DNA of 44,018 nt from Burkholderia ambifaria (lineage in GTDB: Bacteria; Pseudomonadota; Gammaproteobacteria; Burkholderiales; Burkholderiaceae): NCBI RefSeq assembly GCF_001443045.1, contig NZ_LKPJ01000031.1, forward strand, positions 45,487 through 89,504, read 5' to 3'. The notes under the pieces were generated by a model. It was given only the letters and a program-made list of their open reading frames with translations, was not told the DNA's origin and ran no database searches. The position numbers and the translations under genes were made by a program. This document shows, piece after piece, positions 1 through 8,841 of the stretch. The stretch's first letter is position 1; each line of letters starts with the position of its first letter.

Positions 1-1
1 G

Positions 2-985
2 CACCAGTACTGGCGCGTGCAGGGCAAGCCGCAGAAGAAGTATGTGATCTCGCGCAAGAACGGCTACCACGGCTCGACGATCGCGGGCGGCACGCTCGGC
101 GGGATGGGCTACATGCACGAGCAGATGCCGTCGAAGGTCGAGCACATCGTGCACATCGACCAGCCGTACTTCTTCGGTGAAGCAGCAGCTGGTGAAACGC
201 CCGAAGCGTTCGGCCTCGCCCGCGCGCAGCAGCTCGAAGCGAAGCTCCTTGAGCTCGGCGCGGAGAACGTCGCCGCGTTCATCGGCGAGCCGTTCCAGGG
301 CGCGGGCGGCGTGATCTTCCCGCCGTCGACGTATTGGCCGGAAATCCAGCGGATCTGCCGCAAGTACGACATCCTGCTGGTCGCCGACGAAGTGATCGGC
401 GGGTTCGGGCGCACCGGCGAATGGTTCGCGCACCAGCACTTCGGCTTCGAGCCGGACCTGATCACGATGGCCAAGGGCATGACGTCGGGCTACGTGCCGA
501 TGGGCGCGGTCGGCATTCACGAGCGCATCGCGCGGCCGATCATCGACCACGGCGAATTCAATCACGGCCTCACGTATTCGGGCCACCCGGTCGCCGCGGC
601 CGTCGCGGTCGCAAACCTGAAGCTGCTGCGCGACGAAGGGATCGTCGAGCGCGTGAAGCGCGATATCGGGCCGTACTTTCAGCGCCGGCTGCGGGAAGCG
701 CTCGGCGATCATCCGATCGTCGGCGAGATCGCGGGGACGGGGCTCGTCGCGGGCGTGCAGCTTGCGCGCGATCGCGACCGGCGCGAGCGGTTCGACGCCA
801 GCGTCGATATCGGCACGATCTGCCGCGACTTCTGCTTCAACGGCAACCTGATCATGCGCGCGACCGGCGACCGGATGCTGCTGTCGCCGCCGCTCGTGAT
901 CCGTGCGGCGGAGGTCGACGAGATCGTCGACAAGGCGAAGCGCGCGTTCGATGCGACTGCGGAGCGGGTGAGGCGTGGAGGGTAA
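2..985 (+). CDS. Class III (omega) aminotransferase, SpuC-like, 5' end outside window
   Basis: PLP-dependent fold-type I aminotransferase; the first codons lie before the window and the open frame enters at base 2. Visible motifs: the NGYHGST segment (phosphate side), LVADEVIGGFGRTG with the ring-contacting Asp at 386-388, and ITMAKGMTSGYVPMG with the Schiff-base Lys at 473-475. These are typical of the omega-amino acid/putrescine-pyruvate transaminase group (SpuC-like), which moves the amino group of a polyamine or omega-amino acid to pyruvate. About 327 codons are present, so roughly 130 N-terminal residues are missing. The exact substrate cannot be read from sequence; annotations as beta-alanine-pyruvate or 'aspartate aminotransferase family' are possible alternatives. 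A reverse-strand tRNA follows it, so it ends its transcription unit. Family assignment is confident; substrate is inference. Confidence 0.88.
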   Translation, partial: HQYWRVQGKPQKKYVISRKNGYHGSTIAGGTLGGMGYMHEQMPSKVEHIVHIDQPYFFGEAAAGETPEAFGLARAQQLEAKLLELGAENVAAFIGEPFQGAGGVIFPPSTYWPEIQRICRKYDILLVADEVIGGFGRTGEWFAHQHFGFEPDLITMAKGMTSGYVPMGAVGIHERIARPIIDHGEFNHGLTYSGHPVAAAVAVANLKLLRDEGIVERVKRDIGPYFQRRLREALGDHPIVGEIAGTGLVAGVQLARDRDRRERFDASVDIGTICRDFCFNGNLIMRATGDRMLLSPPLVIRAAEVDEIVDKAKRAFDATAERVRRGG

Positions 986-1101
986 GTTGTCGCGGCGTTT
1001 CGACTGCATGTGGTCGAAGCGTTATCGCCCGTCGAACTTGTTCGACAGCGCAAAGGACCGGGCAGGAGAGGCGGGCCGCGGAAAAGCGACCGCAAAACGA
1101 A

Positions 1102-1131
1102 AAGGGCCTGCGTCGTGAGACGCAGGCCCTT
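1102..1131 (-). terminator. Intrinsic terminator after tRNA-Val (bidirectional)
   Basis: Perfect 13-bp stem (1102-1114 with 1119-1131) and a 4-base loop. Read on the reverse strand it lies just beyond the tRNA 3' end and is followed by a T-rich run (TTTTCGTTTT), so it fits termination of the tRNA transcript. It could also stop forward transcription from the aminotransferase. Confidence 0.8.
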
Positions 1132-1139
1132 GAATTCTT

Positions 1140-1214
1140 TGGTGGGCGGTACTGGGATCGAACCAGTGACCCCTGCCGTGTGAAGGCAGTGCTCTACCGC
1201 TGAGCTAACCGCCC
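1140..1214 (-). tRNA. tRNA-Val (anticodon CAC)
   Basis: The reverse strand folds into a complete 75-nt cloverleaf: acceptor GGGCGGT/ACCGCCC, D arm with GCTC...GAGC, anticodon stem CTGCC/GGCAG around loop TTCACAC (anticodon CAC, reads GTG), T arm with GGTTCGATCCC-type loop, discriminator A and an encoded CCA (ending at 1140). It supplies valine for GTG, a preferred codon in this GC-rich genome. Confidence 0.95.
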
Positions 1215-1226
1215 AAAGAAGCTAAA

Positions 1227-1255
1227 ATTATGTCAGAGCTTTTCGGGTTCGTAAA
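1227..1255 (-). promoter_or_regulatory. Sigma-70 promoter of tRNA-Val
   Basis: On the reverse strand a -35-like TTTACG (1250-1255) is separated by 17 bp from a -10-like CATAAT (1227-1232). The predicted start would be a few bases before the tRNA 5' end at 1214. Confidence 0.6.
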
Positions 1256-1334
1256 GCACTTTCTTCAAATATTTTTCAGGGCCGCGCAAAAAGCCCGTCA
1301 GCCGGCCGTCGACGGCTCGTAACGCCGCACCGGT

Positions 1335-2243
1335 TCAGCCCGCGAGCACGGGCAGCGCGTCGATCGATGCGCGCACGTAGTCGGCGAAGCGCAGCGCGAC
1401 CGGTTCGGCGGTGCCGCTGCGCTTGAGCTCGAGCGTACGCGATTCGAGCGACGCATCCTTCAGCGGCCGGAACGCGAGCCGGTCGCTCTTCACTTGCTGC
1501 AGCACACGCGGCACGAGCGCGATGCCCATCCCGAACTCGATCATCGACAGGATCGTCTGCCACAACCGCGCCTCGTGACGGATCAGCGGACTGAATCCCG
1601 CATTCACGCACTGCGCGATGATCAGGTCGTGATAGTGCGGCGCCGCGTCGCGCGGAAACAGGATGAACGGCTCCGCGGCCAGCGCGGCGAGGGCGAGCGG
1701 GGCCCGACGGCGCCGTGCGAGCGGATGCGCGGCCGGCAGGCAGCACACGAACGGTTCCGCGTAGACGGGCGTCGACTCGACCTCGGGCGGGCAGTGGCCC
1801 CAGTGCGCATAGCCGAGATCGATCTGGCCGCGCTGGATCGCCTGCACCTGCGCCTGCGTGTTCATTTCGCTCAGCACGATCTCCACGCCCGGGTAGTCGG
1901 CCTCGAAGCGCCGCACCGCATCGGGCAGCCCGCGATACAGCATCGAATGGACGAAGCCGATCCGCAGCCGGCCCGCGAGGCCGGACGCGGAGCGCACTGT
2001 CAGACGCTCGGCCTCTGCCGCCTGCAGCAGCAGCCGGCGCGCTTCGCCGAGCAGCACCGCGCCCGCGTTGGTCAGCGCGACCGTCTTGTTGGTACGCGAA
2101 AAGAGCTGCACGCCGAGCGCGTCCTCGAACTTGCGGATATCGAAGCTCAGTGCCGGCTGCGAGATGAACAGGCGCTTCGCCGCGCGTCCGAAATGCAGTT
2201 CCTCGGCGACCGCCACGAAGTAGCGCAACTGCCTCAGTTCCAT
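1335..2243 (-). CDS. LysR-family transcriptional regulator
   Basis: 302-residue LysR-type regulator, the usual family length. The N-terminal winged helix-turn-helix is clear (MELRQLRYFVAVAEELHFGRAAKRL, then FISQPALSFDIRKFEDALGVQLF, about residues 1-60). A periplasmic-binding-protein-like effector domain follows (about 90-300). I chose the ATG at 2243 because it begins the canonical MELRQLRYF and has GAGGGGACAGG just upstream; an in-frame ATG further upstream would add eight non-conserved residues. It is divergent from the acyl-CoA dehydrogenase operon, the classic arrangement for a LysR activator and its target, and an inverted repeat sits between them. The inducer is unknown, probably the substrate or a CoA intermediate of the neighbouring pathway. 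Confidence 0.93.
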   Translation of the reverse strand: MELRQLRYFVAVAEELHFGRAAKRLFISQPALSFDIRKFEDALGVQLFSRTNKTVALTNAGAVLLGEARRLLLQAAEAERLTVRSASGLAGRLRIGFVHSMLYRGLPDAVRRFEADYPGVEIVLSEMNTQAQVQAIQRGQIDLGYAHWGHCPPEVESTPVYAEPFVCCLPAAHPLARRRRAPLALAALAAEPFILFPRDAAPHYHDLIIAQCVNAGFSPLIRHEARLWQTILSMIEFGMGIALVPRVLQQVKSDRLAFRPLKDASLESRTLELKRSGTAEPVALRFADYVRASIDALPVLAG

Positions 2244-2265
2244 CCTGTCCCCTCGTCGCATCGGC

Positions 2266-2320
2266 ATCGATAAGCGCCGTCTATCGTACCGGATAAATCC
2301 TGTATTGGACGCTTATCGAT
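2266..2320. promoter_or_regulatory. Divergent LysR/ACAD operator: 11-bp inverted repeat
   Basis: ATCGATAAGCG at 2266-2276 is repeated in perfect inverted form as CGCTTATCGAT at 2310-2320, with 33 bp between. The left arm also starts a T-N11-A dyad (T2271 to A2283), the general LysR recognition pattern. Its place between the divergent lysR and acyl-CoA dehydrogenase genes suggests the binding sites of this regulator. The sequence is directly visible; the function is inferred. Confidence 0.6.
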
Positions 2321-2416
2321 CGCGCGCCTACGCTCTGCTGAACGCCTGGCACCAGCCGCCCGCGCCGCTAAGGCGCGGGCACCGGCCGGCAGCCGGGCCA
2401 CCATGGAGACGCATGC

Positions 2417-4171
2417 ATGAACAACACCGCTCGCACGCCGGACGCCGGCGCATCCAGCAACATCCCCGATAGCCGGGGTATCAACTTCTTCACGGCTGAT
2501 CCCGATCTCGGTGCCTTGCTGAAGCTGCACTTAGGCGCCACCCGTTACGCACGACTCGAACCGCAACTGCTTGCGCTCGGCGCGCGCGTGTCGGGCGAGC
2601 TCGACGAATGGGCGTCGCGCGCGGACAAGCATCCGCCCGTGCTCGAGCACCGCAACCGGCGCGGCGAGGCCGTGCAGCGGATCGACAAGGACCCTGCGTA
2701 TGTCGCGCTCGAACGCGTCGCGTATGCCGAGCTCGGGCTCGCGTCGCTGAGCCACGGGTCCGAATCGGTACCGCCGCTCGTCAAGTACGCGCTGACGTTC
2801 CTGTTCGTGCAGGCGGAATTCGGGCTGTGCTGCCCGGTCAGCATGACCGATTCGCTCACGCGCACGCTGCGCCGTTTCGGCGACCCGGCGCTCGTCGCGC
2901 GCTACCTGCCGATGCTCGCGTCGCGCGATTTCGACACGCTGTTCCAGGGCGCGATGTTCATGACCGAGCAGGCGGCCGGCTCCGACGTCGGCCGCATCGC
3001 GACGCGCGCGGCGCACGAAACGGATGCGCGGGGTGGGGCGGTGTGGCGCCTGTACGGCGACAAGTGGTTCTGCTCGAACGCGGACGCCGACCTGGCGATG
3101 GTGCTCGCGCGACCCGACGGCGCACCGGACGGCATCAAGGGGCTCGCGCTGTTCCTGCTGCCGAAGACGCTACCGGACGGCACGCGCAACCGCTACCGGA
3201 TCGTGCGGCTGAAGGACAAGCTCGGCAGCCGTTCGATGGCGAGCGGCGAGATCGCGCTCGAAGGCGCGCAGGCCTGGCTGATCGGCGAGATCGGGCGCGG
3301 CTTTCACCAGATGGCCGACATGATCAACATGTCACGGCTGTCGAACGGCGTGCGCGCGGCGGGGTTGATGCGGCGCGCGCTGAACGAGTCGCTGCACGTG
3401 GCCGCGCACCGCACCGCGTTCGGCCGCACGCTGATCGAGATGCCGCTGATGCAGCGCCAGCTGATGAAGATGCTGCTGCCCGCCGAGGCCGCGCGCGCGA
3501 TGTTCATGCAGATCGCGCTGCTGCTGCCGCAGGCGGATGCGGGCGACGAGCAGGCCGCGCGCTGCGTGCGCATCCTGACGCCGCTGATCAAGTTCCGCGC
3601 GTGCCGCGATGCGCGCCGCGTGACGGGCGACGCAATGGAGGTGCGCGGCGGCACCGGCTACATCGAGGAATGGAGCGATGCGCGTCTCGTGCGCGACGCG
3701 CATCTCGGCTCGATCTGGGAAGGCACCAGCAACATCGTCGCGCTCGACGTCGCGCGCGCCGCGCAGCGCGAGCAGGCGCTCGACGCGCTGCGCACGTTCC
3801 TCGGCGACCAGCTCGGTGCGGCGCCGCTGCCCGACGCGAGCCGCGCGGCGCTGCGGCGCATTCTCGCGCGCGCATGCGATGCGCTCGCACGCGTCGCGGC
3901 GGAAGGCGACGACGCGCGCGTGCGGCAGGCCGCGTCGGCGCTGTACTACGCGAGCGCGGCCGTGCTGATGGCGTGCGAGGGCGTGCGGCTTGCGCCCGAT
4001 TACCGGCGCCTCGCACTTGCGCACCTGATCGTGCGTCACAAGCTGCTGCCGGTCGACCCGCTCGCGCCGGCGTCGCGCGACGACGAAGCGCCGGCGTTCG
4101 ACGCGCTGCTGCGCGGCACGCCGGTGCCGCTCGACATGGCGCTCGACCTGCTGCCGGAGGTCGAACGATGA
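2417..4171 (+). CDS. Acyl-CoA dehydrogenase family protein, AidB-like
   Basis: 584-residue FAD-dependent acyl-CoA dehydrogenase, longer than the 380-400 residues of classic ACADs and in the AidB-like size class. Visible landmarks: MTEQAAGSDV (182-191, flavin/substrate loop), DKWFCSNADAD, the C-terminal helical domain with RGGTGYIEEW, and WEGTSNI (W434-E435). The last 130 or so residues form the extra C-terminal region of the long subfamily. An upstream GGAGA supports the ATG at 2417. Its stop overlaps the start of the CoA-transferase (ATGA), so the two are translationally coupled. Likely role: alpha,beta-dehydrogenation of an acyl-CoA made by the transferase. The substrate is unknown. The DNA-alkylation-linked function of E. 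coli AidB should not be assumed, because here the gene sits in a catabolic-looking operon. Confidence 0.88.
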   Translation: MNNTARTPDAGASSNIPDSRGINFFTADPDLGALLKLHLGATRYARLEPQLLALGARVSGELDEWASRADKHPPVLEHRNRRGEAVQRIDKDPAYVALERVAYAELGLASLSHGSESVPPLVKYALTFLFVQAEFGLCCPVSMTDSLTRTLRRFGDPALVARYLPMLASRDFDTLFQGAMFMTEQAAGSDVGRIATRAAHETDARGGAVWRLYGDKWFCSNADADLAMVLARPDGAPDGIKGLALFLLPKTLPDGTRNRYRIVRLKDKLGSRSMASGEIALEGAQAWLIGEIGRGFHQMADMINMSRLSNGVRAAGLMRRALNESLHVAAHRTAFGRTLIEMPLMQRQLMKMLLPAEAARAMFMQIALLLPQADAGDEQAARCVRILTPLIKFRACRDARRVTGDAMEVRGGTGYIEEWSDARLVRDAHLGSIWEGTSNIVALDVARAAQREQALDALRTFLGDQLGAAPLPDASRAALRRILARACDALARVAAEGDDARVRQAASALYYASAAVLMACEGVRLAPDYRRLALAHLIVRHKLLPVDPLAPASRDDEAPAFDALLRGTPVPLDMALDLLPEVER

Positions 4172-5415
4172 ACGCGACAAAAGAGACGAACGAGACGAAC
4201 GAGCCGAACGAGCCGAAAGCGGCCCGTGGCGCACTGGACGGCCTGAAGGTCGTTGACCTGAGCCGCGTGCTCGGCGGCCCATACTGCACGCAGGCGCTCG
4301 CCGATCACGGTGCGACGGTGATCAAGATCGAGCCGCCGAACGGCGACGAGACGCGCGCCTGGGGGCCGCCGTTCCTCGGCGACACCGCGTGGTATTTCAT
4401 GGGCGTGAACCGCAACAAGGAAGGGCTCGCGCTCGACCTGTCCCGCGACGAAGGGCGCGCGATCCTGTGGCGCCTGCTCGACGACGCCGACGTGCTCGTC
4501 GAGAACTTCAAGCCCGGCACGCTCGCGCGCTGGGGGATGGACTATGCGCGCGATCTGCAGCCGCGCTTCCCGCGCCTGATCCACTGCGCGGTGACGGGCT
4601 TCGGCGAGGACGGCCCGCTCGGCGGGCTGCCCGGCTACGACGCGGTGATCCAGGCGATGGCCGGGCTGATGAGCGTCAACGGCGAGCGCGACGGCGACGC
4701 GATGCGCATCGGGTTGCCGATCGTCGACATGGTCACGGGGCTCAACGCACTGGCCGGCATCCTGCTCGCGCTCGCGGAGCGCGAGAAGAGCGGGCGGGGC
4801 CAGTCGATCGACATCGCGCTATACGACTGCGGCGTGTCGCTGCTGCATCCGCACCTGCCGAACTTCTTCGGCTCGGGGCGCGTGCCCGAACGCAGCGGCA
4901 ACGCGCATCCGAACATCGCGCCGTACGACAGCTACCGCACGGCGACCGTGCCGATCTTCCTCGCGGTCGGCAACGACCGGCAGTTCGCACGCCTCGTCGC
5001 GCATCTCGGCGCGCCGGCGCTTGCCGGCGATCCGCGCTTCGCCGACAACCGCAGCCGCTGCGCGCACCGGCCTGAGCTGAAGGCCGAACTCGAGGCACGG
5101 CTCGCCGCACATCCGTGCGAGCCGCTCGCGCGCGACCTGATGGCGGCGGGCGTGCCGTGCGGGCCGGTGCGTACGGTCGCCGACGTCGCGCGCGATCCGC
5201 ATGCGCTGCATCGCGAACTGTTCGTGGAGCTCGGCGCGTATCGCGGCACCGCGTCGCCGGTGAAGCTGTCGCGCACGCCGGCGACCTATCGCTTGCCGCC
5301 GCCGGCGCTCGGTCGCGACACGCGCGCGGTGCTCGATCGTCTCGGCATCGATCCCGCGCTCCAGCAGCAACTGCTCGACGCCGGCGTGCTGAAGGTCGCA
5401 CCCGACCAGACGTGA
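4168..5415 (+). CDS. CaiB/BaiF-type (class III) CoA-transferase
   Basis: 415-residue class III CoA-transferase, which moves CoA between an acyl-CoA donor and a carboxylic acid. Core motifs: LDGLKVVDLSRVLGGPYCTQ (near residues 23-42), DHGATVIKIEPPNGDETR, and NGERDGDAMRIGLPIVDMVTG, whose Asp187 (codon 4726-4728) is the expected acyl-carrying catalytic aspartate. Then GQSIDIALYD and the C-terminal GVPCGPVRTVADVARDPH. The ATG at 4168 overlaps the ACAD stop. The first 20 residues are a Thr/Asn/Glu/Pro repeat tail not found in the family core. In this operon it most likely activates the acid imported by the downstream transporter so that the dehydrogenase can act on it. The substrate cannot be named. 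Confidence 0.9.
   Translation: MNATKETNETNEPNEPKAARGALDGLKVVDLSRVLGGPYCTQALADHGATVIKIEPPNGDETRAWGPPFLGDTAWYFMGVNRNKEGLALDLSRDEGRAILWRLLDDADVLVENFKPGTLARWGMDYARDLQPRFPRLIHCAVTGFGEDGPLGGLPGYDAVIQAMAGLMSVNGERDGDAMRIGLPIVDMVTGLNALAGILLALAEREKSGRGQSIDIALYDCGVSLLHPHLPNFFGSGRVPERSGNAHPNIAPYDSYRTATVPIFLAVGNDRQFARLVAHLGAPALAGDPRFADNRSRCAHRPELKAELEARLAAHPCEPLARDLMAAGVPCGPVRTVADVARDPHALHRELFVELGAYRGTASPVKLSRTPATYRLPPPALGRDTRAVLDRLGIDPALQQQLLDAGVLKVAPDQT
4186..4212 (+). repeat. Short 9-bp tandem repeat in CoA-transferase N terminus
   Basis: Three consecutive 9-bp units (ACGAACGAG twice, then CCGAACGAG) encode TNE-TNE-PNE directly after the start codon region; a degenerate unit precedes them and a partial one follows. 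The repeat is in frame, so copy changes would only lengthen or shorten a flexible tail. Confidence 0.7.
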
Positions 5416-5564
5416 CCGACCGACGCGTGCGCAGGTGAGCATTCCCGGCCGACGCAACGCAACGTAAAGCAGTGCAAAGCAACATCGCCAGCCGGCGGCG
5501 CAAGGCCGGCCATCCGGCAAGGTGCGCGCCAGTCGCGCCGCCGATCACAAACATGGAGACATCG

Positions 5565-6980
5565 ATGAGCCGTCCGCAATCCCCGTCCGCCGTGCAACAG
5601 CCGCGGCCTGGCCGCGCCGCCTTCGCGGCGTTCGTCGGCACCACGATCGAGTGGTACGACTTCTACATCTACGGCACTGCCGCCGCGCTCGTGTTCGGCA
5701 AGGTGTTCTTTTCGAGCACGATGGACCCCGGCGTCGCGACGCTGCTCGCGTTCGTCACGTTCTGGGCCGGTTTCGCCGCGAGGCCGCTCGGCGGGATCGT
5801 GTTCGGGCATCTCGGCGATCGCGTCGGCCGCAAGACCGCGCTCGTGATCACGCTGGTGATGATGGGGCTCGCCACGACCGGCATCGGTCTGTTGCCCGGC
5901 TATGCGTCGATCGGCGTGTGGGCGCCCGCGGGCCTCGTCGTGCTGCGCGTGCTGCAGGGCATCGCGGTCGGCGGCGAGTGGGGCGGCGCGGTGCTGATCG
6001 CGAGCGAGAACGCGCCGAAGCATCGCAGCATCCTGTACGCGGCGTTCGCGCAGCAGGGTTCGCCCACCGGCAACCTGCTCGCGACCGCCGCCTTCTTCGC
6101 GCTGAGCGCGCTGCCGACGCCGTCGTTCCTGATGTGGGGCTGGCGCATTCCGTTCCTGCTGTCGGCGGTGCTCGTGATCATCGGGATGGTGATCCGGCTG
6201 CGGCTCGAGGAGTCGATCGACATGCAGCGCGTGCTCGCGCGCAAGCGTACGGTGAAGCTGCCGCTGCGCGACGTCGTGCGCGACCACTGGCCCGTCGTGC
6301 TGCTCGCGGCCGGCACGCTGCCGGTGATCAACGTCACGTATTTCCGCAGCACGTTCGCGCTGTCGTGGGCGACGAAGGAGCTCGGCTATGCGCAGGGCAC
6401 GTTCCTCGGCATCCTGTCGATCTCGCTCGTCGTGCAGTTCCTGATGCAGCCGGTCGGCGCATGGTTCATGTCGAAGGTCGACATGCGGCGCGCGATGTGC
6501 TGGATCCTGATTCCCGAGATCGTGCTGATGCCGGTGATGTTCCATGCGCTCGCGACCCGGTCGTACTGGGTCGCCGTCGCGGGGATGTGCATCTCGACGA
6601 TTCCGTCAGCGATGTTCTACGGCGCGGTCGGCGGCGTGCTCGCGCGCGTGTTTCCGGCCAACATCCGCTACACGGGCCTGTCGCTCGCGTATCAGCTGAG
6701 CGCGCTCGTCGTCGGCGGCGGCACGCCGGTGCTCGCGCAGGCGATCCTGAATGCGACCGGCAGCATCGTCGGCGTCGCGATCGCGTCGGGGCTGTATGCG
6801 CTCGTGTCGCTCGCGTGCATGCTCGCGCTGCTGAATCGCACCGGCTACCGCGCGGACGAGCTGTCGACCGCCGAGCGCAGCGATGCGGCCGAATGGGGCA
6901 CCGAAAGCGCGAGCGCCGACGTTCCGGCCGGCAATCCCGCGCAGCCGGACGAGCGCGGCACGTTGAAACCGGCGGGGTGA
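5565..6980 (+). CDS. MFS transporter, metabolite:H+ symporter (MHS) type
   Basis: 471-residue inner-membrane carrier with about twelve hydrophobic segments. The opening GTTIEWYDFYIYGTAAALVF and the loop motif GHLGDRVGRKTALVITL (between helices 2 and 3) are signatures of the MHS branch of the major facilitator superfamily (relatives of ShiA, ProP, KgtP and citrate carriers), which imports small organic acids or zwitterions with protons. I chose the ATG at 5565 because GGAGA at 5555-5559 lies 5 nt upstream; the in-frame ATGs further upstream lack a good site. It follows the CoA-transferase by 149 bp with no obvious terminator between, so it probably belongs to the same LysR-controlled operon and imports its substrate. 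The C terminus is a hydrophilic cytoplasmic tail. Confidence 0.92.
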   Translation: MSRPQSPSAVQQPRPGRAAFAAFVGTTIEWYDFYIYGTAAALVFGKVFFSSTMDPGVATLLAFVTFWAGFAARPLGGIVFGHLGDRVGRKTALVITLVMMGLATTGIGLLPGYASIGVWAPAGLVVLRVLQGIAVGGEWGGAVLIASENAPKHRSILYAAFAQQGSPTGNLLATAAFFALSALPTPSFLMWGWRIPFLLSAVLVIIGMVIRLRLEESIDMQRVLARKRTVKLPLRDVVRDHWPVVLLAAGTLPVINVTYFRSTFALSWATKELGYAQGTFLGILSISLVVQFLMQPVGAWFMSKVDMRRAMCWILIPEIVLMPVMFHALATRSYWVAVAGMCISTIPSAMFYGAVGGVLARVFPANIRYTGLSLAYQLSALVVGGGTPVLAQAILNATGSIVGVAIASGLYALVSLACMLALLNRTGYRADELSTAERSDAAEWGTESASADVPAGNPAQPDERGTLKPAG

Positions 6981-7053
6981 GCCGGGCGAGCCGACCCGGT
7001 GGCATCGAATGCGCGGGCCGGAACGTATCGGCTCGATTCCGGGCCCCCCAAAA

Positions 7054-7088
7054 GCAAACGGCACCGTGCGATGCACGGTGCCGTTTGC
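7054..7088. terminator. Bidirectional terminator between MHS transporter and yggX
   Basis: Perfect 16-bp stem (7054-7069 with 7073-7088) and a 3-base loop, placed between convergent genes. On the reverse strand it is followed by TTTT, making it a good intrinsic terminator for yggX; in the forward direction the stem ends in GTTTGC. Confidence 0.85.
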
Positions 7089-7136
7089 GTTGCGTCGAGC
7101 GAGGCCGGCACGGCCGGCCTGCGCGATGCGCGGCGC

Positions 7137-7412
7137 TCAGCCTTCCGTCGGCGGCACGTAGCCGGACGCCTGGTCCGCGCCGTCGCCGAAGAAGTACTTC
7201 TCGGTCTGCTTCATCAGGTACTGGCGTGCGCGCGGGTCGGCCATGTTCAGGCGGTTCTCGTTGATCAGCATCGTCTGCTGCTTGAGCCAGCCTTGCCACG
7301 CTTCCTTCGACACGCTTTCGTAAATGCGCTTGCCGAGTTCACCCGGCAGCGGCGGGAAATCGAGACCTTCGGCTTCCTTGCCGAGCTTCGCGCATTGGAT
7401 CATTCGAGCCAT
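7137..7412 (-). CDS. yggX: YggX, Fe(2+)-trafficking / oxidative damage protection protein
   Basis: 91-residue YggX homologue of standard length, opening [21 protein letters not shown] with the conserved Cys7 and containing the [18 protein letters not shown] core. The family is small, monomeric and cytoplasmic, and protects Fe-S clusters and DNA from oxidative damage by limiting free iron. The ATG is preceded by AGGAGA. It lies 49 bp downstream of argA on the same strand, so the two are likely cotranscribed. It ends before a strong bidirectional terminator. Confidence 0.97.
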
Positions 7413-7461
7413 CGTGTACTTCTCCTGTAATCGGTCTGGGGGAGGGCAGTCGTGCCTGCGC

Positions 7462-8841
7462 TCAGAGCTGCTTCATCAGCACGAGCGACTTGCGCTGCCA
7501 GTTATAGAGTTTGCGGCGGTCTTCCGGCAGATCGTCGACGCTGACCTTGACGAAGCCGCGCTTGAGGAACCAGTGCTCGGTGCGCGTCGTGAGCACGAAG
7601 ATGTGCGTGAGGCCGCGCGCGCGGGCGCGCTGCTCGATGCGCTTGAGCAGGCGCTCGCCGTCGCCCGAGCCCTGCGCTTCCGGCGCGACCGTGAGGCACG
7701 CCATCTCGCCGATCTTTTCCTGCTGGTACGGATACAGCGCCGCGCAACCGAACAGCACGCCATCGTGCTCGATCACCGAGAAGTGGTCGATGTCGCGTTC
7801 GATTTGGTGGCGGCCGCGTCGCACCAGCGTGCCGTCCGACTCGAGTGGCTCGATCAGCGACAGGATGCCGCCGACGTCGTCCGGCGTCGCTTCGCGCAGG
7901 CTCTCGAGATTCTCGTACGAGATCATCGTGCCGACGCCGTCGTGCAGGAACAGTTCGAGCAGCATGCTGCCGTCGAGCGATTGCGGAATCAGGTGAGCCC
8001 GGGTCACGCCGCCGCGGCATGCGCGGATCGAGTGCTTCAGGAAGAACGCGTCGTCGCCCTGGATGTTGCCGGAATCGAGCAGCTCGGCGGCCGCGTCGAG
8101 CGACATTTCGCGGACCAGCCCGCCTTCGTCGTCGACGATGCCGGGCGCTTCGGTCAGGAAGATGATCTTGTCGGCGCGCAGCGCGATCGCGGCGGCCGAC
8201 GCGACGTCTTCCATCGACAGGTTGAACGCCTCGCCGGTCGGCGAGAAGCCGAGCGGCGACAGCAGCACGAGCTTGCGGCTCGCGAGCGAATGACGGATCG
8301 ATTCGGCGTCGATCTTGCGCACGATGCCCGTGTGCGCGAAATCGACCCCGTCGAGAATCCCCACCGGCCGTGCGGTCACGAAGTTGCCGGACACGACGCT
8401 GATGTGCGCGTGCGCCATCGGCGAGTTCGGCAGGCCCTGGCTGATCGCGGCCTCGATGTCGAGACGCACTTCGCCGGCCGCTTCCTTTGCGGATTCGAGC
8501 GCGCGCGCATCGGTGATGCGCAGCCCGTGCGAAAACTCGGATTCGACACCATGCAGGCTCAGCTGCTCCTCGACCTGCGGCCGCGAGCCGTGCACCAGCA
8601 CGATCTGGATGCCCATCGCCTGCAGCAGCGCGATGTCGGACACGAGCGCGTTCAGGAGCCCCTGCTGCACCACCTCGCCGCCGAACCCCACGACGAACGT
8701 GCTGTTGCGGAACTTGTGGATATAGGGCGCGACGGAGCGCATCCAGTCGACGAACTGCGCGTGGCTGGCGGCCGAATCGTCGGCGGCCGGCGGTGTCGCG
8801 GCGCCGGTCTGGGCGGGAGGGAGGTCGGTTTGGGAATTCAT
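7462..8841 (-). CDS. argA: N-acetylglutamate synthase (amino-acid N-acetyltransferase)
   Basis: 459-residue bifunctional-architecture ArgA, first step of arginine biosynthesis: acetyl-CoA + L-glutamate to N-acetylglutamate. The N-terminal amino-acid-kinase-fold domain (about 25-290) shows [26 protein letters not shown] and [18 protein letters not shown], and acts as the arginine-sensing regulatory part. The C-terminal GNAT domain (about 300-459) has the acetyl-CoA loop [17 protein letters not shown]. The start at 8841 is supported by the conserved [20 protein letters not shown] soon after it, but no Shine-Dalgarno is visible and a -10-like TATAAT lies only 7 bp upstream, so the mRNA may be leaderless. 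It is divergent from hrpA and followed by yggX. Confidence 0.96.

Noticed and set aside
2608..4167. Upstream extension of the CoA-transferase frame through the ACAD gene
   Set aside because: The extension is Arg/Ala-rich shadow sequence. The family starts at ATG 4168, which overlaps the ACAD stop.
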